64,000 nt of DNA from Ideonella sp. GTDB taxonomy: Bacteria; Pseudomonadota; Gammaproteobacteria; Burkholderiales; Burkholderiaceae_C. The notes below the pieces were generated by a model. The model saw nothing but the letters and a program-made list of their open reading frames with translations. It ran no database searches and was not told the DNA's origin. Below, in pieces: positions 10,465-20,060 of the stretch; the stretch's first letter is position 1, and each line of letters starts with the position of its first letter. The position numbers were made by a program, and so were the translations under genes. The stretch spans positions 434,001-498,000 of the forward strand of contig JABTUC010000002.1 in NCBI GenBank assembly GCA_015075545.1, in the 5' to 3' direction.

Positions 10465-13400
10465 ATGAGCCGCTTCACCCGCCTGTTTGCCTTCGTGCTC
10501 GTCGCGCTGCTGGCCGCCTGCGGTGGTGGCGGCGGCTCCGACCCGCCCGCGCCGGTGGCGCGCGTGCAGATCGAGCAGACCGCGGCGCTGCTGACGCAGG
10601 TGGGTGCCAGCAAGCAGCTCAGCGCCGTGGCCTACGACGCGCAGGACCATGTGGTCGATGCGCCGATCGCCTGGCGCTCCAACACACCGGGCGAGATCGC
10701 CGTCGATGCCGCGGGCAAGATCACCGCGCAGGTGGCCAGCGGCTCGGCGCAGATCGTCGCCGAGGCCGGCGGCGTCACTTCGGCCCCGCTGCTGGCGGTG
10801 GCCACGGCGCTGCCGGCCGGGGCGGTGGCGCTGACCGACGCGCAGATCGTCGGCGAGCCCACCGCGACCGACCCCAACGCCGCGCCGAGCTTTGCCAACA
10901 CCTACCAGGTCGTGCTCAGAGGGGTGGCCGCGCCGGAGGTGGGCGCGCTGCTCGTCAACACCGACTCCAAGGCGGTGGGCGGGCGCGTGGTGGCGGTGCA
11001 GAGCGCCGGCTCGCAGAGCATCGTCACGCTGCAACTGGTGAGCCTGCGCGAGATGTTCCCGAACCTGAACATCCGCCAGACGCTCGATCTGTCGCGCGCG
11101 GCGGTGGACATCGACCCGCAGATCGCCGCTGGCTACGACGTGCAGCGCAACGGCAATACCCTCAGCTTCGCGCCGCGCCCGGGCCCATCGGGCGCCGCGC
11201 CGCGCGCAGCCGCGCGCTCGCAGCGCGCAAGGCCCCATGCCGGGGACGGCGAGTTCCGGCTCGGGCCGTTCGACTGCGAATCGACGGTCACCGGCCTCAA
11301 CGCGCTGCCGATCCAGCTCAGCCAGCCGCCGGTGTTCAGCCTGACGCAGGATCTGGCGCTCGACCTGGTGATCACGAGCGCCGGGCTCGAGCGCCTGGTG
11401 GCCCGCGGCAGCGTGGGTGTCGCCTACGACAGCACGACAGAGATCTCAGTCGCCTTCGTGGGCACGATCGAATGCGAGAAGGAGATCTTCGCCATCCGCT
11501 TGCCGGTGGGCGGCCCGCTGTCGCTCGTCGTCGGCGGTGTGGTGCCGATCAAGCTGGGCTTCGAGGCCGGCGGCCAGCTCACGCTGGCCACTGCCAAGCT
11601 CGGGCTGACGGCCAGCGCCAGCGCCGAGGCGCAGCTCGGCATAGCGTGCCCCGGCGGCCAGAGTTGCGAGTTCGTGCGCAGCCTCACCGGCACCGGCGAG
11701 GTCAAGCCGAATTTTCAAGTGCCGACCATCGATGGCGAAGTTCGCTTCGAACCCGAACTCACGATCTTCGGCAAGGTCGAGCTGGCGCTCGGCAACCCGT
11801 TCCTGCGCGCGATCCGCTTCAACGCCTTCGAGGCCAGCATGGGCCCGAAGCTGGGCGGCAGCTTCGCGCCGCTGCCCCACCAGATCGCCGCCACCGACTA
11901 CAAGTCCAGCTACGAGCGCACCTTCGAGGTCAAGGCCGGTCTGGGCAGCACGCTCGATGACGCGCTCGAGCTGCTGGGCATCGACGGCCTCGACGCAGTC
12001 GAGCTCAGCGGCTCGGTGCGGCTGAATACCTCGCCGCAGGGCGCGGTCACCGCCGACCGGTTAGCCTTCGTCGCGGGCGAGCAGGTGAACTTCCGCGTCG
12101 AGTTAGACGCGGCCACGCTCAATTTCCTGCCGCTCATCTACAACGTACGCGAGGTCGTGCTGATGCGCACGCCGCCAGGCACCACCGAGGCGCGCGAGGT
12201 GGCGCGCAGCACCGCGGCCTCGGGCCAGCGCCGCTTCGACTTCGCCTTCACGGCGAACGATGCCGGCAGCGCGGCCGAGTTCACCGCCTTCGTCGTGACC
12301 ACGCTGCTGCCGTTGGACGTGCTCGCGCTCGAGGTGGGCGCGGCCACGGGCTGGGCGGTGGACGTGCAGATGCCCTCGACATTCCAGGGCGACGCGCCGA
12401 TCGCGCTCACCGCGGCCGTGACGCGCCTGGACGAGCAAGGTGCAACGGTGCCCGTGGCCGATGCGTACGTCGCGCTCAGCAGCACCTGCGGCAGCCTGAA
12501 CCCCACCGCAGGGCGCACCGACGCGCAGGGCCGGCTCGCCGCGAGCCTCACGCCCAGCGGGTGCAGCGCGGCGGTTTCGGTGACCGCGTTGGCCAGCGAA
12601 AACGAAGGCAGCGAGCCAAAGGCGCGCAAGACCGTGACGGCCACGATGGGCACGGCGGAGGTCGAGGATCTGTCAATCTTCGTCGGCGGGGACGCGCCCT
12701 CCACACCCGGCCACATCCTTGTGACTGGGTCTCGCAGCGACGACAGCGACTTCCGCACGTCCGTGCCGATTGCCGAGGTGGGCTCGCTCCAAGCGCTGGT
12801 CGACTCCCTGCTGGCCGGCTCGAGCCGGATTCAACGCGGCGTCAGAGTGTTGGTCTCCGAGGCCGTCGCTCTGTCGCTGACACTCGGCAGGCCAGCCGAA
12901 GGCGTTAGTGTTTCCAGCCTGACGGCAGCTGCCTGCGCGTCGAACATCGGCCTATCGGTGGGTAATGTCCAGAGTGCGGTTGTCCGTGGTTGCCTGGGTC
13001 GCGTGGCGCTCACCACGGGAGACGCTGGGAGCATCAGCGTTGATGGAGCCAGAGACACGGCGGTCACGATCAGCAGCGGCAAGGCGGAGAGTGTGTCCGT
13101 GGGCCCGGGGGTTTCGGAGCCGGCCTCCGGCATGACCGTCAACGTCAGCGTAGGCAGCTACGGCTACTTGCAGGTGCGAGGCACCGCCAACTCGGTCGTG
13201 AACGTTCGGGGCACGCTTGCGGCTCCCTCCGAGGAATCGCGGGGCCTCTTGGACATCAGTGGCAACAGCAACCTCGCGCTGGGGTCGATCACCGGTGGCG
13301 CCATCGGCTCCTCCCTTGTCTCGAGCAACTCGTTCGCGTCGCCGCCGTCGATCGCCCTCGGCAACATCGACAACGGCTTCAGCATCGGCGCCAACACCGG

Positions 13401-13611
13401 CCTGTCGGGCGGCTCCTTCACCGTGGGCGATGTGGGCGATGCGGGCATCATCGGCAACACCGGCCTGTCGCTCGACTCCATCACCATGGGCAATGTCCGG
13501 TACAGCCTGACCATCCGGGACAACCGCGGCTTCAGTGACGAAGACGCCGAGGCGTTCGCGCGACAGCGCAGCGTCGGCCGTTCGACAACCATCGAAGGCA
13601 ACGAGCCGTAG
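10465..13611 (+). CDS. Large poly-Gly lipoprotein with Ig-like domain and beta-solenoid tail
   Basis: A 1048-residue exported protein. The signal MSRFTRLFAFVLVALLAAC is followed by GGGGG. Residues about 30-110 resemble a bacterial Ig-like (BIG2) domain (VGASKQLSAVAYDAQDHVVDAPIAWRSNTPGEIAVDAAGKITA). A second Ig-like segment lies near 630-710 (APIALTAAVTRLDEQGATVPVADAYVALSS). The last 300 residues are low in charge, with short turns such as GNTGLS, GNIDNG and ISGNSN typical of a parallel beta-solenoid. From about 12.66 kb the codon use becomes visibly less GC-biased, suggesting a recombined 3' end. It is likely surface-exposed; the ligand is unknown. Confidence 0.8.
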   Translation: MSRFTRLFAFVLVALLAACGGGGGSDPPAPVARVQIEQTAALLTQVGASKQLSAVAYDAQDHVVDAPIAWRSNTPGEIAVDAAGKITAQVASGSAQIVAEAGGVTSAPLLAVATALPAGAVALTDAQIVGEPTATDPNAAPSFANTYQVVLRGVAAPEVGALLVNTDSKAVGGRVVAVQSAGSQSIVTLQLVSLREMFPNLNIRQTLDLSRAAVDIDPQIAAGYDVQRNGNTLSFAPRPGPSGAAPRAAARSQRARPHAGDGEFRLGPFDCESTVTGLNALPIQLSQPPVFSLTQDLALDLVITSAGLERLVARGSVGVAYDSTTEISVAFVGTIECEKEIFAIRLPVGGPLSLVVGGVVPIKLGFEAGGQLTLATAKLGLTASASAEAQLGIACPGGQSCEFVRSLTGTGEVKPNFQVPTIDGEVRFEPELTIFGKVELALGNPFLRAIRFNAFEASMGPKLGGSFAPLPHQIAATDYKSSYERTFEVKAGLGSTLDDALELLGIDGLDAVELSGSVRLNTSPQGAVTADRLAFVAGEQVNFRVELDAATLNFLPLIYNVREVVLMRTPPGTTEAREVARSTAASGQRRFDFAFTANDAGSAAEFTAFVVTTLLPLDVLALEVGAATGWAVDVQMPSTFQGDAPIALTAAVTRLDEQGATVPVADAYVALSSTCGSLNPTAGRTDAQGRLAASLTPSGCSAAVSVTALASENEGSEPKARKTVTATMGTAEVEDLSIFVGGDAPSTPGHILVTGSRSDDSDFRTSVPIAEVGSLQALVDSLLAGSSRIQRGVRVLVSEAVALSLTLGRPAEGVSVSSLTAAACASNIGLSVGNVQSAVVRGCLGRVALTTGDAGSISVDGARDTAVTISSGKAESVSVGPGVSEPASGMTVNVSVGSYGYLQVRGTANSVVNVRGTLAAPSEESRGLLDISGNSNLALGSITGGAIGSSLVSSNSFASPPSIALGNIDNGFSIGANTGLSGGSFTVGDVGDAGIIGNTGLSLDSITMGNVRYSLTIRDNRGFSDEDAEAFARQRSVGRSTTIEGNEP

Positions 13612-13652
13612 TGCGTGTGCACCGGACAGTCAGACATCGAGGAGGTAGGATC

Positions 13653-13853
13653 ATGCTGACGAGCTTCGTTCGCTCGTTTGCATTCGTGTTCGTCGCGCTG
13701 CTGGCCGCCTGCGGCGGTGGCGGCGGCGACGCCACGCCGGCCTCGCGCCTTGCGGTGGATGCGCAGCCGGCGGTGGGCGGCCTCTTGGAACTCGAGACTC
13801 AGGCCGTGACTTCGACCCGGCCCTTCATCTCCGAATGCGGGCCGCAGGTGTAG
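13653..13853 (+). pseudogene. Truncated third poly-Gly lipoprotein
   Basis: Starts MLTSFVRSFAFVFVALLAACGGGGG, almost the same signal and poly-Gly as the two genes upstream, with a GAGGTAGG ribosome site. Only 66 codons remain. The last roughly 18 codons are antisense to the 3' end of a cupredoxin gene on the other strand, so the true lipoprotein was cut at about residue 48 by recombination. It probably makes no functional product. Confidence 0.7.
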
Positions 13854-14035
13854 GGATACGTGCTCGCCTTGTCGAAGGTGCGCTGCCACGGCTCGCCGGG
13901 AACATGCGCTCGGACTCGAAGCCGCCGGCGTCGCTGAACAGCACCGAGTGCGTGGGGGGCTTCTCATGGTTGGTCCAGCGCACCGTGGTGCCGACCTTCA
14001 CACTCAGCACGTCAGGCCTGTGCGCACCGCGAGGT
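13799..14035 (-). pseudogene. Cupredoxin (plastocyanin-like) fragment with one frameshift
   Basis: Reading leftward, one frame gives VLSVKVGTTVRWTNHEKP, THSVLFSDAGGFESERMFP. After a one-base loss in a C run near 13907 the next frame continues GEPWQRTFDKASTYPYTCGPH, SEMKGRVEVTA and a stop at 13799. The type 1 copper ligands are visible (His in THSV; Cys, His, Met in CGPHSEMKG). The N-terminus and signal peptide are missing. It was a periplasmic blue copper protein and is now inactive, unless the frameshift is an assembly error, in which case it is still 5'-truncated. Confidence 0.75.
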
Positions 14036-14084
14036 GACGCTGAAGACGCCAGCGCGATCGGCGTGGCGCGCCGACCTGGCGTAG

Positions 14085-14311
14085 CGCTTCGCCGTCGGGC
14101 GCGACATCCTGGCGGCGCTGGAGCACCCGCACATCGCGCACTTCCATGGCCGGGGTCAGCGACGGCGGCGCGCCGTACCTGGCGCTGGAGTACGTGGCGG
14201 GGGGCGCAGCCTGCTGCGCTGGGCCGACGAGCGCCGCGCCTGCGTCCGGGAGCGCATCGAGCTGTTCCTGCAGGTGCCGCAGACCGTGCAGTACGCGCAC
14301 GAGCAACACAA
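14085..14311 (+). pseudogene. Hanks-type Ser/Thr protein kinase fragment, frameshifted
   Basis: Three pieces in shifting frames line up with kinase subdomains III-VIa: RFAVGRDILAALEHPHIAHFH, then AGVSDGGAPYLALEYVAG, then GRSLLRWADERRACVRERIE followed by LFLQVPQTVQYAHEQ. The catalytic HRDLKP that should follow is absent. The second shift is at a run of six G. It is a remnant only, with no start or end. The rest of 13854-14463 has no other recognisable coding sequence. Confidence 0.65.
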
Positions 14312-14463
14312 TACGAGGCGCGGCAGACCAGGCCGCGCGCCTCACCGGCGCCGGCGCCAATGGTGAAGCGGCAGTCGAAGCCGTTGACGCTGGCCGTGCC
14401 CACGGGCCTGCTGTCACGGTAGACGAGCACCACAGACCCGCCGCATCCTTAGGGAGAACGCCT

Positions 14464-15050
14464 TCAGTTCGAGCCGGTGGGCTTCGAGATGTTGAAAGCG
14501 GCGCCGGCGCTACGGAGACCACCCTGGTCCACGATGCTCATGGTGTTGAGCCCGGCTCCCGAGATACTGGTGGGGCCGTTGCCGTTGGCATCGGCGTAGT
14601 CGAACGAGACCTGGAATGAGGACGCGGGCGGCTGATCCAAACTGCAGCGAGCGGCGTCGTTCAGTTGAATCAGTACAACACTGATGTTGGAGATAGTCGG
14701 TGGCACCAAGTCGTTATCGGCAATGGTGAGGACGTGCTGGGCTGGGCGCCAAGCGTCGCGTTGGTGGGGGTCCCAAACGTCACGATCACCGTCTCGTTAG
14801 GCTCGGCCAGCGTATCGGCAATCACCGTTACCGTGATGGCCCCGGTCGTGTTCCCCGCGGCAATCGTCAGCGGGCTGGCGCTGATGGTGTAGTCAGCCGG
14901 GTTGGCGGCTGTGCCGCCTACCGTGGACGGCAAGATCACCGGCTGGGTCGAGGAGCGAGAGCTGCGCGGTGATCGTCGCGGTGACCGCGATTTCGCTCAT
15001 CGACTGGGCCGTCGCGGTGAAGGTCACCGTCCGCGGCTGTGCCGCGATAG
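14464..15050 (-). pseudogene. Detached C-terminal part of the RCC1/haem/Calx-beta gene
   Basis: Directly after the stop of the gene at 15051 the same protein can be followed through three other frames: LTIAAQPRTVTFTATAQSMS..ITAQLS; then VILPSTVGGTAANPADYTIS..NATLGAQ; then HVLTIADNDLVPPTISNISV..SKPTGSN and a stop at 14464. The second piece is a Calx-beta repeat nearly identical to the intact one upstream; IADND is its usual end. At least three indels separate the pieces (near 15055, 14965 and 14738). Either the gene lost about 190 C-terminal residues or the assembly has indel errors here. Confidence 0.7.
14757..14926. repeat. Calx-beta coding direct repeat, copy 1 (copy 2 at 15471-15640)
   Basis: About 170 bp repeated at an offset of exactly 714 bp with most bases identical, including an unbroken GCTGGCGCTGATGGTGTAG stretch in both. 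On the minus strand both encode the same Calx-beta core. It is a tandem domain duplication within the RCC1/haem gene, and a possible substrate for recombination. Confidence 0.8.
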
Positions 15051-18000
15051 TCAGTTGGCGCCGCCCGGTCTCAAGATTCTTACCGGGATTGGCTGACTCA
15101 CGAACCCGGCGAGATCCGTGACGGTGATCGTGACATCGACAAACGTGGCACCTCCGAAGCGGTAGCACATCTCGGAGTTCATGGTGCCGGTGAAACCGTC
15201 GCCTCCGATGGTCGTGAATTGCGTGTCGTCGAACGACCCCGGAGAGCCATTGCTGAACACGTAGCTGACAAAGGTGGTGGCACCGGCCCGAACGTCCCCA
15301 CCAGCATCCGAGTAGCTGTAACTCACCAGGAACCTGGTGCCGGGAGGAGGATTCCCGAAGATGTCGCAAGTATTGATGGCGCCGAGCTGGGAGTAGCTGA
15401 TGTTCGACAGCACTGGCGGCGGGTTCACGCCGATGATGGTCAGGGTATGGACCGTCGTCTGGCCAAGGGTCGCGTTGGTGGGGGTCCCCATGGTGACCAC
15501 CACCGTCTCATTGGGCTCGGCCACGCCGTCGGCAACGACCGTCACGGTGACGGTGGCGGTCGTGTTGCCCGCGGCAATCGTCAGCGGGCTGGCGCTGATG
15601 GTGTAGTCAGCCGGGTTGCCGGCCGTGCCGCCTACGGTGAACGGCACCGTCACCGCCTGGCTCGACGCGCTGGAGAGCTGCGCGGTGATCGTCGCGACCG
15701 TCCCCTCTGCCACGGTCTGGGTTGCAGCGGTGAAGTTCACCGTTGGAACGGTGATGCTGATCTGGTACGCGTTGCTCGTTGGCCCGAATCCGGTGCCCGT
15801 ATTGATGCGCGCGGTGTAGGTGACCGTGCCGTTCGGCGCACCTGGGTCGACGAAGCTCCAGTTCGTTCCGCTCAGCGTGGCGGTGCCGATGGCTGTGCCA
15901 TTGCGAAGTACGCCGACCGACTGCCCGGCCGCCAATGCGGAGGCGACCGTACCGCGCAGCTCAGGTGTCTTGTCGGTTGTCGATGTCCCGTTGCCAATCG
16001 TGCCGCCAGCGTCGTCCACCACGGCCGTGATGGTGGTGGTGGTCGGGATCGTCGGCAGGGCGCTGCTCGGTGGTTGCGCACAGCCCTGGAGCGGCGTGGC
16101 GGTGATGCTGTCGTGGCAAGTCGCGCAAACCGTTCCCGGTGGCGTGAACGCGTGCCCTACAGGAATCGTGCAGGCCGTCGAGAGGGTCGGCGGGACTATC
16201 GGCGGGCTGGGCGGTGGCAAGTTGGACGGCTTCACGCAGGTGAGCCAACCGTTGGGGAACATCTGAGCCGGCGGCTGAAGGTTCGGGTTATGGCACTTCT
16301 CGCACGTCGTCCCCTCGCGGATGAAGGAATTGACACCGGCACCGTGGACGTTGCTCTGTGGCACGCACACGTCGGTGGTTGTCGGTGCAGCCGGCGTCAA
16401 CGGCCAATCGGTCAACGCGGTGTGGCACGACTCGCAAGCGGCGCCGGCCGCGTGGCCCGGCGGGCTGCGCTGGAGCGTCGGATTGGCGGGGTCGAACTCC
16501 TCGGCGACTCGGCCGCGGATCTTCCACATTCCGCCGCGGTAGTCGACCCCCATCGTGGTCAGGCGGTCGAACGCGCGCACACCGTATCCGACGTAGCCGC
16601 CAGGCATCATGTCGCGCAGCGGCGGCACGTTCAATGCTCGGTGTGGCTGGATGTCTCGCAGGATCGTGCCGGCCGCAATGTCGAAATAGACGCCCCACTC
16701 GTAGACGCTACCGTCGGCCATCAGCACCGCAAACACGCCCTGTTCGGACAGGATCTTGCGGATCGGCACGCCCGCCGGCAGGCCCACCAGCGGCTGCGGC
16801 AACGGAGTGCCGCCGGCGAAGGGCGCCGCCGCATCAGCAGGGAAGCTGCCCCAGTGCCAGACGCTGCCGTCGCGGCGCAGCACGGCGACGTCGTGGTCGC
16901 GCGCGGTGATTTGCACGACTTGGCTCAGTGCCGTGATCGGTGCCGGCGTGAGGCTGACGCTGTCTTTATTGCCGTCACCGAGCAGGCCGAACCGATCGCT
17001 AGAGCCCCAGGTGTAGACACTGCCGTCGTCGAGCAGCGCGTAGCTCGCAGTGTTGGCGGCGGCGACCGCGATCGCGCCACGCGGCAGGCTGACCAGCAGC
17101 GGCGTCGTCGACCCGGTCGTGCTGCCGGTGCCGAGCTGGCCGAAGGAGTTGTCGCCCCAGGAGTAGACCGAGCCGTCAGCCATGCGCGCGACGGTGTGGG
17201 CGAAGCCGCCCGCCATGTGCGTCGGCGTGCCCGGAAGCGTCACCTGTACCGGCGTAGGGCCGGTCGGGGTCTTGTTGCCGAGTCCGAGTTCGCCGTTGAC
17301 GTTATCGCCGATGACGAAGATCTTCGCCTGCGAGTTGGCGGAATTGGTCTTGAAGAAAAGCGAACCGTGGCCCAGGTTGCCGAACACGCCGTAGACGCGA
17401 GCTTCGCCCGGAAGATTGTTGAAGGACTGGCCGACTGCATAGCCATTGCTGTTGTCGCCTTCCCAGCCCGAGACGGTATCCAAGGCCCTGCCATCAGCGG
17501 TGATCGAGGCGTCGAACAGGTAGCCCTGGTGACGTGAGTTGGCGAAGTTCACGACCTTGGGCAACGCGCCCTTGGCGACGTCGGTGCCAAACCGGTAGGA
17601 CTGCTCGGCGAGCGCCGAGCTGAGTTCCCCGGCGAGCGTGTTGGGGTCGTAAGTACGGGCTGCCGCAGGCGCCGCCGATTGGCTCCCGTTCATGCCGTCG
17701 AGTGCGCCGTCGAGCAGGTCGGCGCCAAGCTGCGCGACAGCGTCGAGCGTGGGGTGCGACCTGTTCGGGTTGTACATCGCGGCTTGTTTGGAGAACGCGC
17801 CGTTGACCAGGCCATACCGTCCGCGGGCGTCGATGCCGATCGAGCCAGCCCCGATCGTTGGCGACTTGATGAAAGGCAGGCGGGTGATGTCGTCGACGCC
17901 CAAGGTGGCAGGAAACTGCTTGTTCAGGATCTCTCGCACCTTGTCGTTGGCGTTGGCAATCTCGGTCGCCGCCGGTCGTGCGGGGTCGGCTGCGCGTTCG

Positions 18001-18608
18001 GACGTGCTGCCCTCAGTGAGCAAGCGATAGGCGGCTTCCGAGAACGGCGTGATGCCGATGTTGTGGTTGATCGCCGCAACGATCGCGCGGATGACCTGGC
18101 CTTCTGGGAAGGGTACGAACGTGTCCCTGCCTTCTTCGTAGTAGGTCGCGCCAGCCCTGCCGCGCAGTTCGAGGTACAGCGCGCCGACGTAGCCCTTGCG
18201 GGGCACGATAGTGACCATGCCGGTGGTCGCATCGGTGAGGGCTTGGCCGTTGCCCACGGGGCTTCCGTCGGGGTACTTGACGACGAGCAAGGCGTCGCGG
18301 AACTGGCCGAAGTCGCCGCCCGCGCCGACCCCACCGTCGCCGTCGGCGCCGGCGCCGATGCCTCCGTCGCCGCCACCGCCGCCGAGATCCTGGTATTCCC
18401 AGTTGAGCGCCTGTTCGAGGCTCAGGCCGGCCACCTTGGGCTCGAAGCCCGAATACACGCCTTCGGTGCGCTCGGGGCTGCCGCCCGAGCCGTCGCCGCC
18501 GCCACCGCCACCGCCGCAGGAGAGCATGCCGACCACCGCGACGCCGCACAGCAGCGCGCGCAGGCCCACCGCGGCGAGTGCTTGCTTGGCAGCGCGCGAC
18601 ACCGACAT
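15051..18608 (-). CDS. Lipoprotein with RCC1 repeats, three haem c sites and Calx-beta domain
   Basis: A 1185-residue protein. The signal has lipobox MLSC followed by seven Gly. A Gly/Asp-rich linker comes next, then a domain of unknown type (about 90-390), then at least four RCC1-like propeller repeats (VYSWGDNSFGQLGTGS; VYTWGSSDRFGLLGDGN; VWHWGSF; VYEWGVYF). Three CXXCH motifs follow: CESCH at 725, CEKCH at 769 and CATCH at 828, the last in HAFTPPGTVCATCH as in multihaem cytochromes. A bacterial Ig-like repeat and a Calx-beta repeat (PADYTISASPLTIAAGNTT; AEPNETVVVT) complete it. It is probably outer-surface and redox-active. The start at 18608 places the signal peptide correctly; an upstream ATG at 18695 is less likely. 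The natural C-terminus is lost (see 14464-15050). Confidence 0.85.
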   Translation of the reverse strand: MSVSRAAKQALAAVGLRALLCGVAVVGMLSCGGGGGGGDGSGGSPERTEGVYSGFEPKVAGLSLEQALNWEYQDLGGGGGDGGIGAGADGDGGVGAGGDFGQFRDALLVVKYPDGSPVGNGQALTDATTGMVTIVPRKGYVGALYLELRGRAGATYYEEGRDTFVPFPEGQVIRAIVAAINHNIGITPFSEAAYRLLTEGSTSERAADPARPAATEIANANDKVREILNKQFPATLGVDDITRLPFIKSPTIGAGSIGIDARGRYGLVNGAFSKQAAMYNPNRSHPTLDAVAQLGADLLDGALDGMNGSQSAAPAAARTYDPNTLAGELSSALAEQSYRFGTDVAKGALPKVVNFANSRHQGYLFDASITADGRALDTVSGWEGDNSNGYAVGQSFNNLPGEARVYGVFGNLGHGSLFFKTNSANSQAKIFVIGDNVNGELGLGNKTPTGPTPVQVTLPGTPTHMAGGFAHTVARMADGSVYSWGDNSFGQLGTGSTTGSTTPLLVSLPRGAIAVAAANTASYALLDDGSVYTWGSSDRFGLLGDGNKDSVSLTPAPITALSQVVQITARDHDVAVLRRDGSVWHWGSFPADAAAPFAGGTPLPQPLVGLPAGVPIRKILSEQGVFAVLMADGSVYEWGVYFDIAAGTILRDIQPHRALNVPPLRDMMPGGYVGYGVRAFDRLTTMGVDYRGGMWKIRGRVAEEFDPANPTLQRSPPGHAAGAACESCHTALTDWPLTPAAPTTTDVCVPQSNVHGAGVNSFIREGTTCEKCHNPNLQPPAQMFPNGWLTCVKPSNLPPPSPPIVPPTLSTACTIPVGHAFTPPGTVCATCHDSITATPLQGCAQPPSSALPTIPTTTTITAVVDDAGGTIGNGTSTTDKTPELRGTVASALAAGQSVGVLRNGTAIGTATLSGTNWSFVDPGAPNGTVTYTARINTGTGFGPTSNAYQISITVPTVNFTAATQTVAEGTVATITAQLSSASSQAVTVPFTVGGTAGNPADYTISASPLTIAAGNTTATVTVTVVADGVAEPNETVVVTMGTPTNATLGQTTVHTLTIIGVNPPPVLSNISYSQLGAINTCDIFGNPPPGTRFLVSYSYSDAGGDVRAGATTFVSYVFSNGSPGSFDDTQFTTIGGDGFTGTMNSEMCYRFGGATFVDVTITVTDLAGFVSQPIPVRILRPGGAN

Positions 18609-18778
18609 GCGCTGAACCCCCCTCGCGAGCCGAACCTGCGTACTCGGGTCAGCCTCGACGGGTGCGCTCGATGCGGCCCCGTGGGCCCGGCGCACGCTTT
18701 GGCTCGCGACCTATGCTCCCATTGCCGCGACGCGCTGGATATCCCACGAACTTGGGGCCGGGAACACCCTCTGTCGGG

Positions 18779-19054
18779 TTAGAGACTGACCAGCGCGAAG
18801 TCGGGAATGCCGCACGGCGAGATGAACACCCGGCGCTGCCGGCCTTGCGTGAGGCGGCTCACCCCCTCGGAGAGAAACAGGTTCAGCGCCGCGAACGTCA
18901 CCCGACCCGCGCCGCTGAAATCGGCCTTGCCGCTCAGCCCGTCGAGCAGCACTTCGGTGAACGCGCCGTTGCCCCCATCGGGCTTTTCGCGGAACAGGTG
19001 CTCAAAGGCGACGATGGCTGAGTCCTCGAGGCCGGAGATCGACAACGTCTTCAT
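18779..19054 (-). pseudogene. C-terminal remnant of a caspase-family (peptidase C14) protein
   Basis: About 90 residues resembling the end of bacterial metacaspase-like proteins: DGGNGAFTEVLLDGLSGKA, DFSGAGRVTFAALNLFLSEG, VSRLTQGRQRRVFISPCGIP, DFALVSL. The catalytic His/Cys half is absent. The fragment is joined, on the other strand, to the 5' end of the gene interrupted by the IS21 element. It is a leftover of an earlier rearrangement, not a working protease. Confidence 0.65.
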
Positions 19055-19253
19055 CCGTATTGTCCGCGCCGATTGAATCTTGAGCCACCGTGCCGACTCA
19101 ATATTGAGCCAGGGGCTGAAGCCGGCAGCGGGCTGCTCGGCTGTGGACAAGTGTAGGGTTTCGGTCCTTTCGTCTTGGTCGTGGTGGCGATGGATGCGCG
19201 CGGCAAGGCGCGAAGGGCGTAGCCCGAAGCGGCTTGCCGCGCGCGGCGCGCGA

Positions 19254-20060
19254 TCAGTCGGTGGCCGCCACCGACGCCTTGCCGACGCCCTTGCGCACGG
19301 CCTCGCGCGCCTTCATGCGCTTGCCTGCCTCGGTGGAGGAGCGCTTGAAGCGGATCGACTCGTTGCCCGTCTCGACGATGTGGCAGTGATGCGTGAGCCG
19401 ATCGAGCAGCGCGGTGGTCATCTTCGCGTCGCCGAAGACCGTGCTCCATTCGGCGAAGTCCAGGTTGGTGGTGACCATCACGCTGGTGTGCTCGTAGAGC
19501 TTGGAGAGCAGGTGGAACAGCAACGCCCCGCCGGCCTGGCTGAACGGCAGGTAGCCCAGTTCGTCGAGGATCACAAGGTCCAGCCGCAGCAGCGTGCCGG
19601 CGATGCGCCCGGCCTTGCCTTGGGTCTTCTCCTGCTCCAGCGCGTTCACGAGGTCCACCGTGCTGAAGAACCTCACCCGCTTGCCGTGTCGCGTGATCGC
19701 CTCGATGCCGATCGCGCTGGCCAGGTGCGTCTTGCCCGTGCCCGGTCCGCCGACGAACACCACGTTGTGCGCGGGCTCGACGAACTCCGTGCTCGCCAGC
19801 TTCGTCACCAATGCGTGGTCCACCGGCGAGACCTCGAAGTCGAAGCCCGCGAGGTCGCGATGCACCGGGAACTTCGCGGCGTGCAGTTGGTAGCTCACCG
19901 AGCGCATCTCCCGGTCGCTGGCTTCGGCGGCCAACAAGTGTTCGAGCAACCAACGCGCGCTGTCGGTGCCGGCGTTCTTGCCCTGCTCGAGCAGTTCGCT
20001 CCAAGCGAGCGCCATGCCGTGCAGGCGCAGTTGCTTGAGTTCGACGACGAGGTCACGCAT
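19254..20060 (-). CDS. istB: IstB, IS21 helper ATPase
   Basis: A 268-residue AAA+ ATPase of the IstB/DnaC-like family with Walker [10 protein letters not shown], Walker [13 protein letters not shown] and sensor VTTNLDF. It remodels target DNA and stimulates the IstA transposase. The start overlaps the istA stop by 8 bp. Length and motifs are complete. Confidence 0.95.
   Translation of the reverse strand: MRDLVVELKQLRLHGMALAWSELLEQGKNAGTDSARWLLEHLLAAEASDREMRSVSYQLHAAKFPVHRDLAGFDFEVSPVDHALVTKLASTEFVEPAHNVVFVGGPGTGKTHLASAIGIEAITRHGKRVRFFSTVDLVNALEQEKTQGKAGRIAGTLLRLDLVILDELGYLPFSQAGGALLFHLLSKLYEHTSVMVTTNLDFAEWSTVFGDAKMTTALLDRLTHHCHIVETGNESIRFKRSSTEAGKRMKAREAVRKGVGKASVAATD

Noticed and set aside
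14146..14619. 157-codon plus-strand ORF across the decayed region
   Set aside because: Only its first 20 codons match a kinase; the rest is antisense to the Calx-beta gene tail.
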